Shown: piece after piece, positions 44,178 to 53,163 of the stretch
How the letters are laid out: each line of letters starts with the position of its first letter
Numbering within the stretch: the first letter of the stretch is position 1
Assembly (NCBI RefSeq): GCF_019264375.1
Contig: NZ_JAHVAI010000005.1
Coordinates: 182,396 to 246,395, forward strand
Direction of reading: 5' to 3'
DNA: 64,000 nt
Source of the DNA: Sedimentimonas flavescens
GTDB lineage: Bacteria; Pseudomonadota; Alphaproteobacteria; Rhodobacterales; Rhodobacteraceae
Translations under genes and position numbers: made by a program
The notes under the pieces: generated by a model
What the model was told of the DNA's origin: nothing
Databases searched by the model: none
The model's input: only the letters and a program-made list of their open reading frames with translations

Positions 44178-45524
44178 TTGGATTTCCTGAGCAGCATCCT
44201 CGGTGCGGGCTATACCATCGCCTCGTTCGTCATCGCGCTTTCGATCATCGTCGCGGTGCATGAGTTCGGCCATTACATCGTCGGGCGCTGGTCGGGCATC
44301 AAGGCCGAGGTCTTCTCGCTTGGCTTCGGGCCCAAGCTGATCTCGCGCGTGGACAAGCGCGGCACGCGCTGGCAGATCGCGGCGATCCCGCTTGGGGGTT
44401 ATGTGAAGTTTCTGGGCGACGCGAACGCCGCCTCGGCCGGTGTCGATCAGGAAGAGATTGCGCAGCTTAGCCCCGAAGAGCGCCGCCACACGATGCATGG
44501 CGCACCGCTTTGGGCGCGCGCGGCGACGGTGGCTGCGGGGCCGATCTTCAATTTCATCCTGTCGATCGGCGTGATCTCGGGGTTGATGCTGTGGTCCGGA
44601 ACGGCGACCGAGCAACCGACCATCGGCGAGGTCGTGGCCCTGCCGCAAGGCACCGGAGCGCTGCAGACGGGGGATCGCCTGCTTGCGGTCGAAGGAATCG
44701 AGACGCCCGATTATCTCTCGCTTGACGCGGCATCGAAGTCGGTGCCCGCGCGCGAGTGGCTGAATTACGTGGTCGAGCGCGACGGCGCTCAGTTGGAGCT
44801 TTCGGGGCCGCAGCTGCTTCCGACGCGGATGGCCGGCGTGGCCGCGCAATCGGCCGCCTATGAGGCGGGGCTCGAGGCGGGTGATGTGATCGAGACGGTC
44901 AACGGCGCGCCGGTCTGGCAGTTCCGCGAGTTGCAGGACGCGGTGAAAGCCGCCGATGGCGCTCCGCTGACCATCGGCATCTGGCGCCCGGCCAAGGATG
45001 GGCAGGGCGCGCGATTCGAGGTGACGCTGTCGCCCAAGCGCACCGATCTTCCGTTGCCCGAGGGCGGGTTCGAGACGCGCTGGCTGATTGGCGCGAGCGG
45101 GTCGTTCTTCTTCACCCCGGAAACCCGACCCACGTCGATCACCGAGGCATTGCGCGGCGGCGCGACCCAGACTTGGGGGATCATCTCGCAATCGGTCTCG
45201 GGGCTGTGGCATATGGTCACCGGGCAGATTTCCTCGTGCAACCTGCGCGGCGCCATCGGGATTGCCGAGGGATCGGCCGCGGCGGCAAAATCGGGGATGC
45301 CTGATTTCATCTGGTTCATCGCACTTCTGTCCACGGCGGTCGGATTTCTCAACCTCTTTCCGATCCCCGTGCTCGACGGCGGGCACCTCGTTTTCCACGT
45401 CTGGGAAGCTGTTGCGGGCAAGCCGCCTTCGGATCGTGTGCTGAACGGGCTGATGGCCGTGGGCATGGCGCTTGTGCTGACGCTGATGCTGTTTGGCCTG
45501 TCGAACGACCTCTTCTGTCCTTGA
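44178..45524 (+). CDS. rseP: RIP metalloprotease RseP (site-2 protease)
   Basis: Intramembrane zinc protease that cleaves anti-sigma factors and leftover signal peptides. The 448-aa protein has the membrane active site HEFGH (28-32) and the third ligand in VLDGGHL (Asp400), with two PDZ domains between (about 115-200 and 200-290). Translation most likely starts with TTG at 44178, three bases after the dxr stop, preceded by AAGGA at reasonable spacing; no closer ATG preserves the first helix. This is a rare start codon in this window. Confidence 0.93.
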   Translation: MDFLSSILGAGYTIASFVIALSIIVAVHEFGHYIVGRWSGIKAEVFSLGFGPKLISRVDKRGTRWQIAAIPLGGYVKFLGDANAASAGVDQEEIAQLSPEERRHTMHGAPLWARAATVAAGPIFNFILSIGVISGLMLWSGTATEQPTIGEVVALPQGTGALQTGDRLLAVEGIETPDYLSLDAASKSVPAREWLNYVVERDGAQLELSGPQLLPTRMAGVAAQSAAYEAGLEAGDVIETVNGAPVWQFRELQDAVKAADGAPLTIGIWRPAKDGQGARFEVTLSPKRTDLPLPEGGFETRWLIGASGSFFFTPETRPTSITEALRGGATQTWGIISQSVSGLWHMVTGQISSCNLRGAIGIAEGSAAAAKSGMPDFIWFIALLSTAVGFLNLFPIPVLDGGHLVFHVWEAVAGKPPSDRVLNGLMAVGMALVLTLMLFGLSNDLFCP

Positions 45525-45607
45525 CGGATTGCGCCACGCGAGGGCCGCATTTCAGCCATATTGGCGGGCTAGTTTCTATCCGTGAACCTTTTGGAGGAGG
45601 TCCGGAG

Positions 45608-45778
45608 ATGCAACTCGTTCTGTCCCACGGATATCGCAGCCTGTCGATGATCTATGATCTGGCCATCGACCGTGTTTTGCCTCCGCTCGTGATCATTCTG
45701 GCACTGGCAGCAGCCGGGGTGATCGGGGTTCATCTGGTGGAATATTTCGACGCCGGAGCCATTCCCGGCCGGATTTGA
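45608..45778 (+). CDS. Unknown 56-aa single-span membrane protein
   Basis: I do not recognise this protein. A strong GGAGGAGGTCCGGAG ribosome binding site precedes the ATG at 45608, and an intrinsic terminator follows the stop by 30 bases. One transmembrane helix spans about residues 24-45 (VLPPLVIILALAAAGVIGVHLV), with a polar N-terminus containing HGYRSL and a short tail ending AIPGRI. It sits between rseP and bamA, both envelope genes. The good signals on both sides make it a credible real gene. Confidence 0.75.
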   Translation: MQLVLSHGYRSLSMIYDLAIDRVLPPLVIILALAAAGVIGVHLVEYFDAGAIPGRI

Positions 45779-45808
45779 CGCGGGCACCCCATCCCAAGTG
45801 AAATTCTG

Positions 45809-45843
45809 ACAGGGCGCAGGTTAATCCTGCGCCCTGTGCTTTT
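45809..45843 (+). terminator. Terminator between the 56-aa gene and bamA
   Basis: A perfect 12-bp stem, arms 45809-45820 and 45826-45837, with a 5-base loop (TTAAT) is followed by GCTTTT. It ends the pyrH-to-rseP transcript, so bamA must have its own promoter, very close to its start. Confidence 0.85.
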
Positions 45844-45885
45844 GACAAGATCGGGCTTTCCCGATAGTCACTTTGGGGAAGAGAA

Positions 45886-48243
45886 ATGCCAAGGGGCGGG
45901 GTGAGGGCAATGAACAACTGGCTGCAACGTGGGGTCGGGCTGTCTGCTGCTAAGACGCTTTCCAAGAAAGCGGCAATTTTGCTTTCCGTTGCAATGGTTT
46001 GGACGGCTGCGCCGCAGTTCGCCACCGCGCAGGATTACCAGTTCAGCAAGCTTGTGATCGAGGGGAATGAGCGGATCGAGCCGCAGACGATCATCACCTT
46101 CGCCGGAATCGGTAAGGGGCAGGCGGTCTCGGCCGGTGGGCTGAACGATGCCTATCAGCGGCTGCAGGCCTCGGGCCTGTTCGAAAAGGTCGAGTTGGTG
46201 CCGCAAGGCAACACCCTTGTCATCCGCGTTCAGGAATACCCGACGGTCAATATCGTCAACTTCGAAGGCAACAAGCGCCTGAAGGACGAGGATCTCGCCC
46301 AGATCGTTTCCACCCAGTCGCGCAAGGTCTATTCGCCTGCCGCGGTGGAGGCCGATGCGAACAAGATCGTTGAGGCATATTCGCAGGCCGGCCGTTTCGC
46401 CGCGCGTGTCGATCCCAAGGTAATCCGCCGTGACGGCAACCGCGTGGATGTGGCCTTCGAGATCAAGGAGGGCAAGGTCTCCGAGGTCGAGCGCATCTCG
46501 TTCACCGGCAACCGCGCCTACTCCGACCGCAAGCTGCGCAACATCCTGTCGACCAAGCAGGCGGGCCTGTTCCGCCAGATCATCCAGCGCGACACGTTCA
46601 TCGCCGATCGCGTGGAATATGACCGTCAGCTGCTGACCGATTTCTACCGCTCGCGCGGCTATGTCGATGTGCAGATCACCGGCGTTTCCTCCGAGATGAC
46701 ACGCGAGCGTGACGGCTTCTTCATGACCTTTAACGTGCGCGAAGGTCAGCAGTTCAAGTTCGGCAGCATCTCCACCGTTTCCGAGGTCGGAGAACTCGAC
46801 GCCGAGGAATTCCAGAAACAGGCCAAGATCCGCTCGGGCGTCGTCTATTCGCCCAATGCCGTGGATCTCGCCATTACGCGGATGGAAGAGCTGGCGCTGC
46901 GCAAGGGTGCGCAATTCGTCCGCGTCGAGCCCCGCGTGACCCGCAATGACCGCGATCAGACGCTGGATATTGAGTTCGCGCTGGTGCGCGGCCCGCGCAT
47001 CTTCGTTGAACGGATCGACATTGAGGGCAATACGACCACCCTCGACCAGGTGGTCCGGCGCGAGTTCCGCACCGTCGAAGGCGACCCCTTCAACCCGCGC
47101 GAGATTCGCAACTCGGCCGAGCGTATCCGTGCGCTTGGGTTCTTCTCGAACGCCGATGTGAACTCGCGTCAGGGTTCGTCCTCCGATCAGGTGATCGTGG
47201 ATGTGAACGTGCAAGAGCAGCCCACCGGCTCGTTCGGGATCGGTGCAAGCTACGGCGTCGAGGCGGGCTTTGGCGTGACGCTGGATCTGCAGGAATCGAA
47301 CTTCCTCGGTCGCGGCCAGTATCTGGGGTTCTCGCTTAGCACCAGCTCGGACAACCAGCAAAACCGCCTGACCTTCGTCGAGCCCTATCTCTTCGGGCGC
47401 GACCTCAAGGGCCGGTTCAGCGCCTGGTACACGACGTCGGAGAACGACAACAGCTACTTCTCGACCAGGCGTATGGGCATCACTCCGGCGATCGAGTTCC
47501 CGATTTCGCGCAACGGCCGGCTTGAGACGCGCTATACCTATTCGCGCGACAAGCTCTATGACATCACCACCGAGTCGTCCGAGATCCTGCAACGCGAGGC
47601 CGGAGAGCGCGACCGCTCGTCCTTCGGCTATACCTATACCTACGATACCCGGACGAGCTCGATCGACCCGCGGTGGGGTATGACCTTCCGCTTCAGCCAG
47701 GATCTTGCGGGCTTTGGCGGCGATGTCGAGGCGCTGTCGACGAACGCGCTGGCGCGGGTTGAGCGCAAGGTGCTCCAGGAAGAGGTCACCCTGCGTGCCG
47801 AACTGGAAGGCGGGGCGATCCATGCGCGCGGCAAGACCGACCTGACGATTCTCGACCGTTTCTCGGGCAACGGGAAAGTGCGCGGTTTCGAAAGCTGGGG
47901 CTATGGTCCGCGCGACCTCAATGCAGAGAATGAAGATGCACTGGGCGGCAAATATTATGCCGCGATGCGCGTTGAGTCCGAGTTCCCCCTGGGGCTGCCC
48001 GAGGAATATGGGATCACGGGCGGTCTGTTCTGGGATGTCGGTTCGGTCTGGGGGCTTGACGATACGCTCGGGACGGGCGGAAACGAGGTGGATGATAGCT
48101 TGAACTGGCGCTCGTCGATCGGCCTGTCGGTGTTCTGGACGACGCCCATCGGTCCGCTGCGCTTCAACATCGCCAAGGCGCTCAAGAAAGAAGATTACGA
48201 CGAAGAGCAGGTGTTCGACCTGACGATCTCGACCAAGTTCTGA
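45886..48243 (+). CDS. bamA: Outer membrane protein assembly factor BamA
   Basis: Core of the BAM complex that inserts beta-barrels into the outer membrane. The 785-aa protein has a signal peptide ending near FATAQD, five POTRA domains (about 45-435) and a 16-strand barrel with the conserved VRGFE loop (KVRGFESWGYGPR) and the C-terminal signature DLTISTKF ending in Phe. The exact start is uncertain: ATG 45886 or ATG 45910, which would remove eight residues from an unusually long signal N-region. A hairpin terminator upstream implies an own promoter. Confidence 0.95.
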   Translation: MPRGGVRAMNNWLQRGVGLSAAKTLSKKAAILLSVAMVWTAAPQFATAQDYQFSKLVIEGNERIEPQTIITFAGIGKGQAVSAGGLNDAYQRLQASGLFEKVELVPQGNTLVIRVQEYPTVNIVNFEGNKRLKDEDLAQIVSTQSRKVYSPAAVEADANKIVEAYSQAGRFAARVDPKVIRRDGNRVDVAFEIKEGKVSEVERISFTGNRAYSDRKLRNILSTKQAGLFRQIIQRDTFIADRVEYDRQLLTDFYRSRGYVDVQITGVSSEMTRERDGFFMTFNVREGQQFKFGSISTVSEVGELDAEEFQKQAKIRSGVVYSPNAVDLAITRMEELALRKGAQFVRVEPRVTRNDRDQTLDIEFALVRGPRIFVERIDIEGNTTTLDQVVRREFRTVEGDPFNPREIRNSAERIRALGFFSNADVNSRQGSSSDQVIVDVNVQEQPTGSFGIGASYGVEAGFGVTLDLQESNFLGRGQYLGFSLSTSSDNQQNRLTFVEPYLFGRDLKGRFSAWYTTSENDNSYFSTRRMGITPAIEFPISRNGRLETRYTYSRDKLYDITTESSEILQREAGERDRSSFGYTYTYDTRTSSIDPRWGMTFRFSQDLAGFGGDVEALSTNALARVERKVLQEEVTLRAELEGGAIHARGKTDLTILDRFSGNGKVRGFESWGYGPRDLNAENEDALGGKYYAAMRVESEFPLGLPEEYGITGGLFWDVGSVWGLDDTLGTGGNEVDDSLNWRSSIGLSVFWTTPIGPLRFNIAKALKKEDYDEEQVFDLTISTKF

Positions 48244-48251
48244 GGTCGGAC

Positions 48252-48854
48252 GTGGGTCTGATCACCGTACAGTCGGTACTGCGAGCGGCGCTTCTGGCGG
48301 CGCTCGTTGCCGTTTCCGGGGGCGCGTCGGCGCAGCAGGCCCCGGTGCCGACGTCTCAGCAGATCGTCACGCTGGATTGGGAGCGCCTGTTCGAAGGCTC
48401 GAAATGGGGTTCGCGCGTGAAGAGCGATCTGGCCGAGGCTTCGGCAAAGCTGAACGCCGAGAATAGCCGCATCGCCGAGGAACTGATTGCAGAAGAGCGC
48501 GCCCTGACCGATCAGCGCGCGACAATGCAGCCGGAAGCCTTCCGCGCGGCCGCAGAGGCTTTCGATAAGCGCACGACCGATATTCGCAATGAGCAGCGCA
48601 ACAAGGCGCAGGCGCTCTCGCGGTTGCTGGAAGACGAACGGCAGGCGTTCACCGCGCAGGTGCTGCCCTTGCTCGACGAATACCTCGAAGGCAATGGCGG
48701 CGGGATCGTCATCGACACCCGCGCCGTGATCCGCGCGCTTTCGCGGCTCGATGTTACCGACGAGATGATTGCGCTTGTCGATGCGCGTCTTGGCGCGGGC
48801 GCGCCGCCGCCCGCCTCGGGGTCCGAGACAACCACCCGCCCGTCGTCCGAGTAA
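48252..48854 (+). CDS. skp: OmpH/Skp family periplasmic chaperone
   Basis: Jellyfish-shaped chaperone that shields unfolded outer-membrane proteins. The 200-aa protein starts with GTG, has a signal peptide (cleaved near SAQQAP) and a coiled-coil region (about 60-140, with [19 protein letters not shown] and [29 protein letters not shown]). The C-terminus is Pro/Ser/Thr-rich. It follows bamA by eight bases and is followed by fabZ, so in this genome lpxD, which usually separates skp and fabZ, is absent. Confidence 0.9.
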   Translation: MGLITVQSVLRAALLAALVAVSGGASAQQAPVPTSQQIVTLDWERLFEGSKWGSRVKSDLAEASAKLNAENSRIAEELIAEERALTDQRATMQPEAFRAAAEAFDKRTTDIRNEQRNKAQALSRLLEDERQAFTAQVLPLLDEYLEGNGGGIVIDTRAVIRALSRLDVTDEMIALVDARLGAGAPPPASGSETTTRPSSE

Positions 48855-48940
48855 GCGCCCGATCCTTGCCAAGGGGGCGCGCGATTGCTAGCAAAGTCAG
48901 CGACGTGCCATTCCGGCCAACTGTATTCGAAGGAGGTCTC

Positions 48941-49402
48941 ATGACCGAACCCGCCCCCCATACCTCGGCCGATCTGGACCTGATCAAGCAGATCATTCCG
49001 CACCGCTACCCGTTCCTGATGATCGACAAGGTGCGCGATATCGTGCCGAACGAGACCGCGGTCGGGATCAAGATGGTGACCTGCAATGAGCCGCATTTCG
49101 AGGGGCATTTCCCGTCGAAGCCGATCATGCCGGGCGTGCTGATCGTCGAGGCGCTGGCGCAGACGGCGGCGGTTCTGGTGGGCGTGTCGATGGATGTCAT
49201 CGGCAAGGATCTGCTGACTTATTTCATGGGCATCGACAAGGCCAAGTTCCGCCGCATGGTGGTGCCGGGCGACTGCCTTGAACTGCACGTCAAGGCGCTG
49301 CGCGGCGGCGGCAAGATCTGGAAATTCGAAGGCATCGCCAAGGTCGGCGACGAACTTGCCGCCTCGGCGGAATTTACCGCGATGATGGACCTGAAGGGGT
49401 AA
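48941..49402 (+). CDS. fabZ: 3-hydroxyacyl-ACP dehydratase FabZ
   Basis: Dehydrates 3-hydroxyacyl-ACP in fatty acid elongation and competes with LpxA for 3-hydroxymyristoyl-type substrates. The 153-aa protein has the hot-dog fold motifs [13 protein letters not shown] and [19 protein letters not shown] with catalytic His56 and Glu70. An AAGGAGG ribosome binding site sets ATG 48941. Four bases separate it from lpxA. Confidence 0.97.
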   Translation: MTEPAPHTSADLDLIKQIIPHRYPFLMIDKVRDIVPNETAVGIKMVTCNEPHFEGHFPSKPIMPGVLIVEALAQTAAVLVGVSMDVIGKDLLTYFMGIDKAKFRRMVVPGDCLELHVKALRGGGKIWKFEGIAKVGDELAASAEFTAMMDLKG

Positions 49403-49406
49403 GCGC

Positions 49407-50201
49407 ATGGCCATTGACCACAGCGCGGTCCTCCATCCCTCCGCGGTGATCGAGGAAGGGGCGGTCATCGGCGCGGGCTGCCATATCGGACCGTTTTGCC
49501 ATATCGGCCCCGAGGTGGTGCTTGCCGCCGGGGTCGAGCTAAAATCGCATGTCGTCATCACGGGCTGGACCGAGATTGGCGAGGGCACGACCGTGTTTCC
49601 CTTCGCCTCGCTCGGGCAGATCCCGCAGGATCTGAAGTTCAAGGGCGAACGCACCCGCCTAGTGATCGGCGCGCGCAACCGTATTCGCGAATATGTCACG
49701 ATGAATGCCGGGACCGAGGGTGGCGGCGGGTTGACCAGTGTTGGCGACGACTGCCTGTTCATGGCCAACAGCCACGTGGCGCATGACGTGCAGATCGGCA
49801 ATCGTGTGATCCTGGTGAACTCGGTCGCGATTGCAGGGCATTGCCATCTTGAGGATGACGTGATCGTCGGCGGTCTGTCGGGCGTGCACCAGTGGGTGCG
49901 CATCGGGCGCGGCGCGATCATCGGGGCGCTCTCGATGGTGACGGCCGATGTCATCCCGCACGCGCTTGTGGCCGGTCCGCGGGCGGGGCTCGAAGGGCTG
50001 AACCTTGTCGGGTTGAAGCGGCGCGGCACTGCGCGGGCCGAGATCAGCGCCCTGCGTGAGCTTTACATGGCGCTGTCCGAGGGCAACTTCCGCGAGCAGG
50101 CCCGCAAGCTCAATGAAGAGGGCATTGACAGCGATCTGGCGCGCGAGGTGCTCGATTTCATCCTCGGTCCGTCGGACCGCAGCTTCCTGACCCCGCGATG
50201 A
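49407..50201 (+). CDS. lpxA: UDP-N-acetylglucosamine O-acyltransferase LpxA
   Basis: First committed step of lipid A synthesis. The 264-aa protein is a left-handed beta-helix of hexapeptide repeats with catalytic His126 in NSHVAHDVQIG and His145 in AGHCHLED, then the C-terminal helical domain (about 190-264). Lipid A chain length is set by the active-site floor, which cannot be read with certainty here. Coupled to lpxI by ATGA. Confidence 0.97.
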   Translation: MAIDHSAVLHPSAVIEEGAVIGAGCHIGPFCHIGPEVVLAAGVELKSHVVITGWTEIGEGTTVFPFASLGQIPQDLKFKGERTRLVIGARNRIREYVTMNAGTEGGGGLTSVGDDCLFMANSHVAHDVQIGNRVILVNSVAIAGHCHLEDDVIVGGLSGVHQWVRIGRGAIIGALSMVTADVIPHALVAGPRAGLEGLNLVGLKRRGTARAEISALRELYMALSEGNFREQARKLNEEGIDSDLAREVLDFILGPSDRSFLTPR

Positions 50202-51010
50202 GCAGCGCGACGGCGTTGATCGCCGGGACCGGAACCTTACCCCGCCTGCTGGCTCAGGCCGCGCCGGGGATGCTGATTTGCGAGTTAGACGGATTCGCCT
50301 GCGAGATCCCGGGCGCCGAACCGTTGCGCTTCCGGATCGAGCGGCTGGCCGTCTTTCTGGACGCGCTGGTGGATCGCGGAACCGAGCGGGTCTGTTTTGC
50401 CGGAGCGATGCGCCGCCCGCGCCTTGAGGCTGAATTGTTCGACATGCGCACCGCAAGCCTCGTGCCGCGCCTTCTGCCGGCCATTCAGGCGGGGGACGAC
50501 GCGACGCTGCGGGCGGTGATCGAGCTGTTCGAGGAATGGGGCCTGACGGTTGTTGGCGCCGATGAGATCGCGCCTGAACTCGTGCCCGGTGCGGGTATCC
50601 TGACTGGCGCGCCCTCGGATGCGGATCTGCGCGATGCGGCCCGCGGCGCCGAGATCGTCGCGGCGCTTGGTGCGGCCGATGTGGGGCAGGGGGCGGTTGT
50701 CGCGCAGGGGCTTTGCCTGGCGACCGAGGCGCTGCCCGGAACCGATGCGATGCTGGAATTCGCGGCACTGCATCAAGGGCTTAAGCCCGATCCCAATGGG
50801 GCGCGGGGGGTCTTTTACAAGGCGCCGAAACCGGGGCAGGATCGCCGGATCGACCTGCCCGCGCTTGGCCCGGAAACCGTTGCCCGCGCCGCTGCGGCGG
50901 GGCTTGCCGGGATCGCCTTCGAGGCGGGTGGGGTGCTGTTGCTCGACCGCGACGCGACGATAGCGGCGGCCGAAGAGGCCGGGCTTTTCCTTTGGGCGCG
51001 CGAACCATGA
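50198..51010 (+). CDS. lpxI: UDP-2,3-diacylglucosamine pyrophosphatase LpxI
   Basis: Hydrolyses UDP-2,3-diacylglucosamine to lipid X, the step done by LpxH in enterobacteria. The 270-aa DUF1009 protein has the N-terminal ALIAGTGTLPRLLAQAA, the central VGADEIAPELVPGAGILTG and the C-terminal GPETVARAAAAGLAGIAFEAGGVLLLDRD, all family blocks. Overlaps with lpxA and lpxB by ATGA ensure balanced synthesis of the three enzymes. Confidence 0.93.
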   Translation: MSSATALIAGTGTLPRLLAQAAPGMLICELDGFACEIPGAEPLRFRIERLAVFLDALVDRGTERVCFAGAMRRPRLEAELFDMRTASLVPRLLPAIQAGDDATLRAVIELFEEWGLTVVGADEIAPELVPGAGILTGAPSDADLRDAARGAEIVAALGAADVGQGAVVAQGLCLATEALPGTDAMLEFAALHQGLKPDPNGARGVFYKAPKPGQDRRIDLPALGPETVARAAAAGLAGIAFEAGGVLLLDRDATIAAAEEAGLFLWAREP

Positions 51011-52170
51011 AGCTGTTCTTGATCGCGGGGGAGGCTTCGGGGGACAAACTCGGCGCGGCGCTGATGGCCGGGCTCAAGTCCCTCGCCCCCGAGGTCGAGT
51101 TCCACGGCATCGGCGGGCCGCTGATGGAGGCCCAGGGGCTGACCTCGCTCTTCCCGATGGAGGAATTGTCGGTCATGGGCCTGACAGAGGTCTTGCCGAA
51201 GTACCGCCACCTCAAGCGCCGTATTGCCGAGTCGGCCGAGGCCGTGACGCGGCTTGCGCCTGACGCGCTGATCACCATCGACAGCCCCGACTTCTGCCTG
51301 CGCGTGGCGCGGCTGGCCCGCGCGGCGCAGCCCCGTCTGCGCACCATTCATTACGTCGCGCCCTCGGTCTGGGCCTGGCGTCCGGGGCGTGCAGCCAAGA
51401 TGGCCGAGGTGATCGACCACGTCCTCGCGCTGTTGCCGTTTGAGCCGCCCTATATGGAAGCCGCCGGGATGAGTTGCGATTTCGTCGGCCACCCCGTCGT
51501 GGCCGAGCCGCGCGCATCGGATGAAGACGCCATCGCCTTCCGCGCGGCCCATCAGATTGCCTCCGATCAGCCGCTTGTCGTCTGCCTTCCCGGTTCCCGC
51601 GCGGGTGAGGTGAAGCGCCTTGCCCCGCGCTTTGATGAGGCGCTGATGCGCCTTCGCGATCGCGAGCCGGGCCTGCGCGTTATCCTTCCTACGGTGCGGG
51701 GCGTCTCGGACATGGTGCGCGAGATGTCGGCGCGCTGGCCGGTCCCGCCGATTGTGGTCGAGGACCCGGTGGCCAAGCGCGCGGCCTTTGCTGCGGCGGA
51801 TCTTGCGCTTGCGGCCTCGGGAACGGTCAGTCTTGAGCTGGCCGCCGCGCGCACGCCGATGATCATCGCCTATGATGCGAATTTCCTGACCTGGCATATC
51901 GCCTCGCGCATGCTGCGGATCGACACGGTGACGCTGGTTAATCTGGTGTCCGAGACCCGCGCGATTCCCGAATATCTCGGGCCGCGCTGCCGCCCCGGAC
52001 CGATCGCGAATGCGATGCTGGAACTGCTTGAGCATGACGACCTGCGTCAGCAACAGTTGGAGGCGATGGAACTGACGATGCGGCGCCTTGGCGAGGGCGG
52101 CGAAGACCCCGGGCTGCGCGCGGCGCGCTCGGTTCTTTCGGTGCTTGAAAAGCCGCGAAAGGCCGGGTGA
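51007..52170 (+). CDS. lpxB: Lipid A disaccharide synthase
   Basis: GT19 glycosyltransferase that joins UDP-2,3-diacylglucosamine and lipid X into the lipid A disaccharide. The 387-aa protein has the family start LIAGEASGDKLGAALM, the APSVWAWRPGR motif and the C-terminal PGSRAGEV and ASGTVSLELAAARTPMIIAY stretches. Its stop overlaps the start of a small cytochrome gene. Confidence 0.96.
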   Translation: MKLFLIAGEASGDKLGAALMAGLKSLAPEVEFHGIGGPLMEAQGLTSLFPMEELSVMGLTEVLPKYRHLKRRIAESAEAVTRLAPDALITIDSPDFCLRVARLARAAQPRLRTIHYVAPSVWAWRPGRAAKMAEVIDHVLALLPFEPPYMEAAGMSCDFVGHPVVAEPRASDEDAIAFRAAHQIASDQPLVVCLPGSRAGEVKRLAPRFDEALMRLRDREPGLRVILPTVRGVSDMVREMSARWPVPPIVVEDPVAKRAAFAAADLALAASGTVSLELAAARTPMIIAYDANFLTWHIASRMLRIDTVTLVNLVSETRAIPEYLGPRCRPGPIANAMLELLEHDDLRQQQLEAMELTMRRLGEGGEDPGLRAARSVLSVLEKPRKAG

Positions 52171-52427
52171 TGCGGCGGGCCACATTCGCTTTGCTATTCG
52201 CCGCAGCGCCCGCCTGGGCCGCCGATCCGATCGCGGGAGAGGCTGCATATCAGCGCGCCTGCGCGCGTTGTCACCGCGACCCTTCGGTCATCCTGACCCG
52301 ACTGGGGCCGGATTTCGCGGCCAGCGACAGCGCTGCCCGCGCGGCGCGACTGGAGGCATTCATCGCGACGCACCATTCTCCGGGCGCTCAGGCGGCTGAT
52401 ATCGCGGCGTGGCTTGCCGCGCGCTAA
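52170..52427 (+). CDS. Small c-type cytochrome, no methionine in the mature protein
   Basis: An 85-aa secreted monoheme cytochrome. Signal peptide to about residue 18 (MRRATFALLFAAAPAWAA), then CARCH (31-35). The usual distal Met is missing: the only methionine is the start. His68-His69 in ATHHSPGAQAADIAAWL, where small cytochromes often have a Met or His ligand before the last helix, could provide a sixth ligand, or the heme could be five-coordinate. Start is ATG 52170, overlapping the lpxB stop (TGATG); GTG 52167 is alternative. Redox partner unknown. Confidence 0.82.
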   Translation: MRRATFALLFAAAPAWAADPIAGEAAYQRACARCHRDPSVILTRLGPDFAASDSAARAARLEAFIATHHSPGAQAADIAAWLAAR

Positions 52428-53161
52428 AGTGCGCGCAGCGTGACCCCTGCGCTTTCCAGCCTAGCGCGCAGCGTGCGGGCCATCGCGACCGCCTCGGGCG
52501 TGTCGCCATGCAGGCAGATCGTGTCGATGCGCGACGGAATACGGTGGCCGTTTTCTGCGATGATCGCGCCTTCGCGTAGCATGGATAGGATACGCTCGGC
52601 CGCAAAATCGGGGTCATGCAGGACCGCGCCGGGCAGACTGCGATCAACCAGCGTTGCGTCGGGGTTATAGGCGCGATCGGCGAAAATCTCGGCGGCTATC
52701 TGTTGCGTCAGTGCCCGAGCGGCTCGCTCTTGCGCGGTTGCGGCAAGCACCATCAGCACCAGATCGGGCTGCACCGCCAGCGCGGCGCGGTAACAGGTAT
52801 CGGCCATCTCTGCATCTTCCGAGGCCATGTTCGCCAACGCGCCATGCAGCTTGAAATGACGCAGTTTCAATCCGTTGGCCTGCGCGGCGGCCTGTGCGGC
52901 GCCGGTCTGATAGGCGATCAGATCTGTCAGTTCGGTGGCAGACAGTTGCATCCGGGTGCGGCCAAAATTTGCGCGGTCGTCAAAGCCAGGATGGGCGCCA
53001 AGGCCGACGCCCGCAGCGGCCGCCGCGCGCAGGGTTTGCGCCATCAGCCCTGCGCTTCCGGCGTGCAGCCCGCAGCAGATATTTGCCGAGGTAGTGACCT
53101 CAAGCAATTCTGAGTCCGAGCCGCTGCCCTCGCCCATGTCGGCGTTCAGATCGACCTTCAT
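52424..53161 (-). CDS. pxpA: 5-oxoprolinase subunit A (LamB/YcsF family)
   Basis: Part of the ATP-dependent 5-oxoprolinase that opens pyroglutamate to glutamate. The 245-aa protein begins MKVDLNADMGEGSGSD and has ANICCGLHAGS, GAHPGFDDRANFGRTRM and LKLRHFKLHGALANM, hallmarks of the family. It is last in the order pxpB-pxpC-pxpA. Its stop overlaps the convergent cytochrome gene by four bases. Confidence 0.94.
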   Translation of the reverse strand: MKVDLNADMGEGSGSDSELLEVTTSANICCGLHAGSAGLMAQTLRAAAAAGVGLGAHPGFDDRANFGRTRMQLSATELTDLIAYQTGAAQAAAQANGLKLRHFKLHGALANMASEDAEMADTCYRAALAVQPDLVLMVLAATAQERAARALTQQIAAEIFADRAYNPDATLVDRSLPGAVLHDPDFAAERILSMLREGAIIAENGHRIPSRIDTICLHGDTPEAVAMARTLRARLESAGVTLRAL

Positions 53162-53163
53162 GT

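Noticed and set aside
45868..47823. A 651-codon open frame antisense to bamA
   Set aside because: Long antisense frames are common in GC-rich codon-biased genes; the product is Arg/Gly/Ala-rich without any recognisable domain, and bamA on the plus strand is certain.
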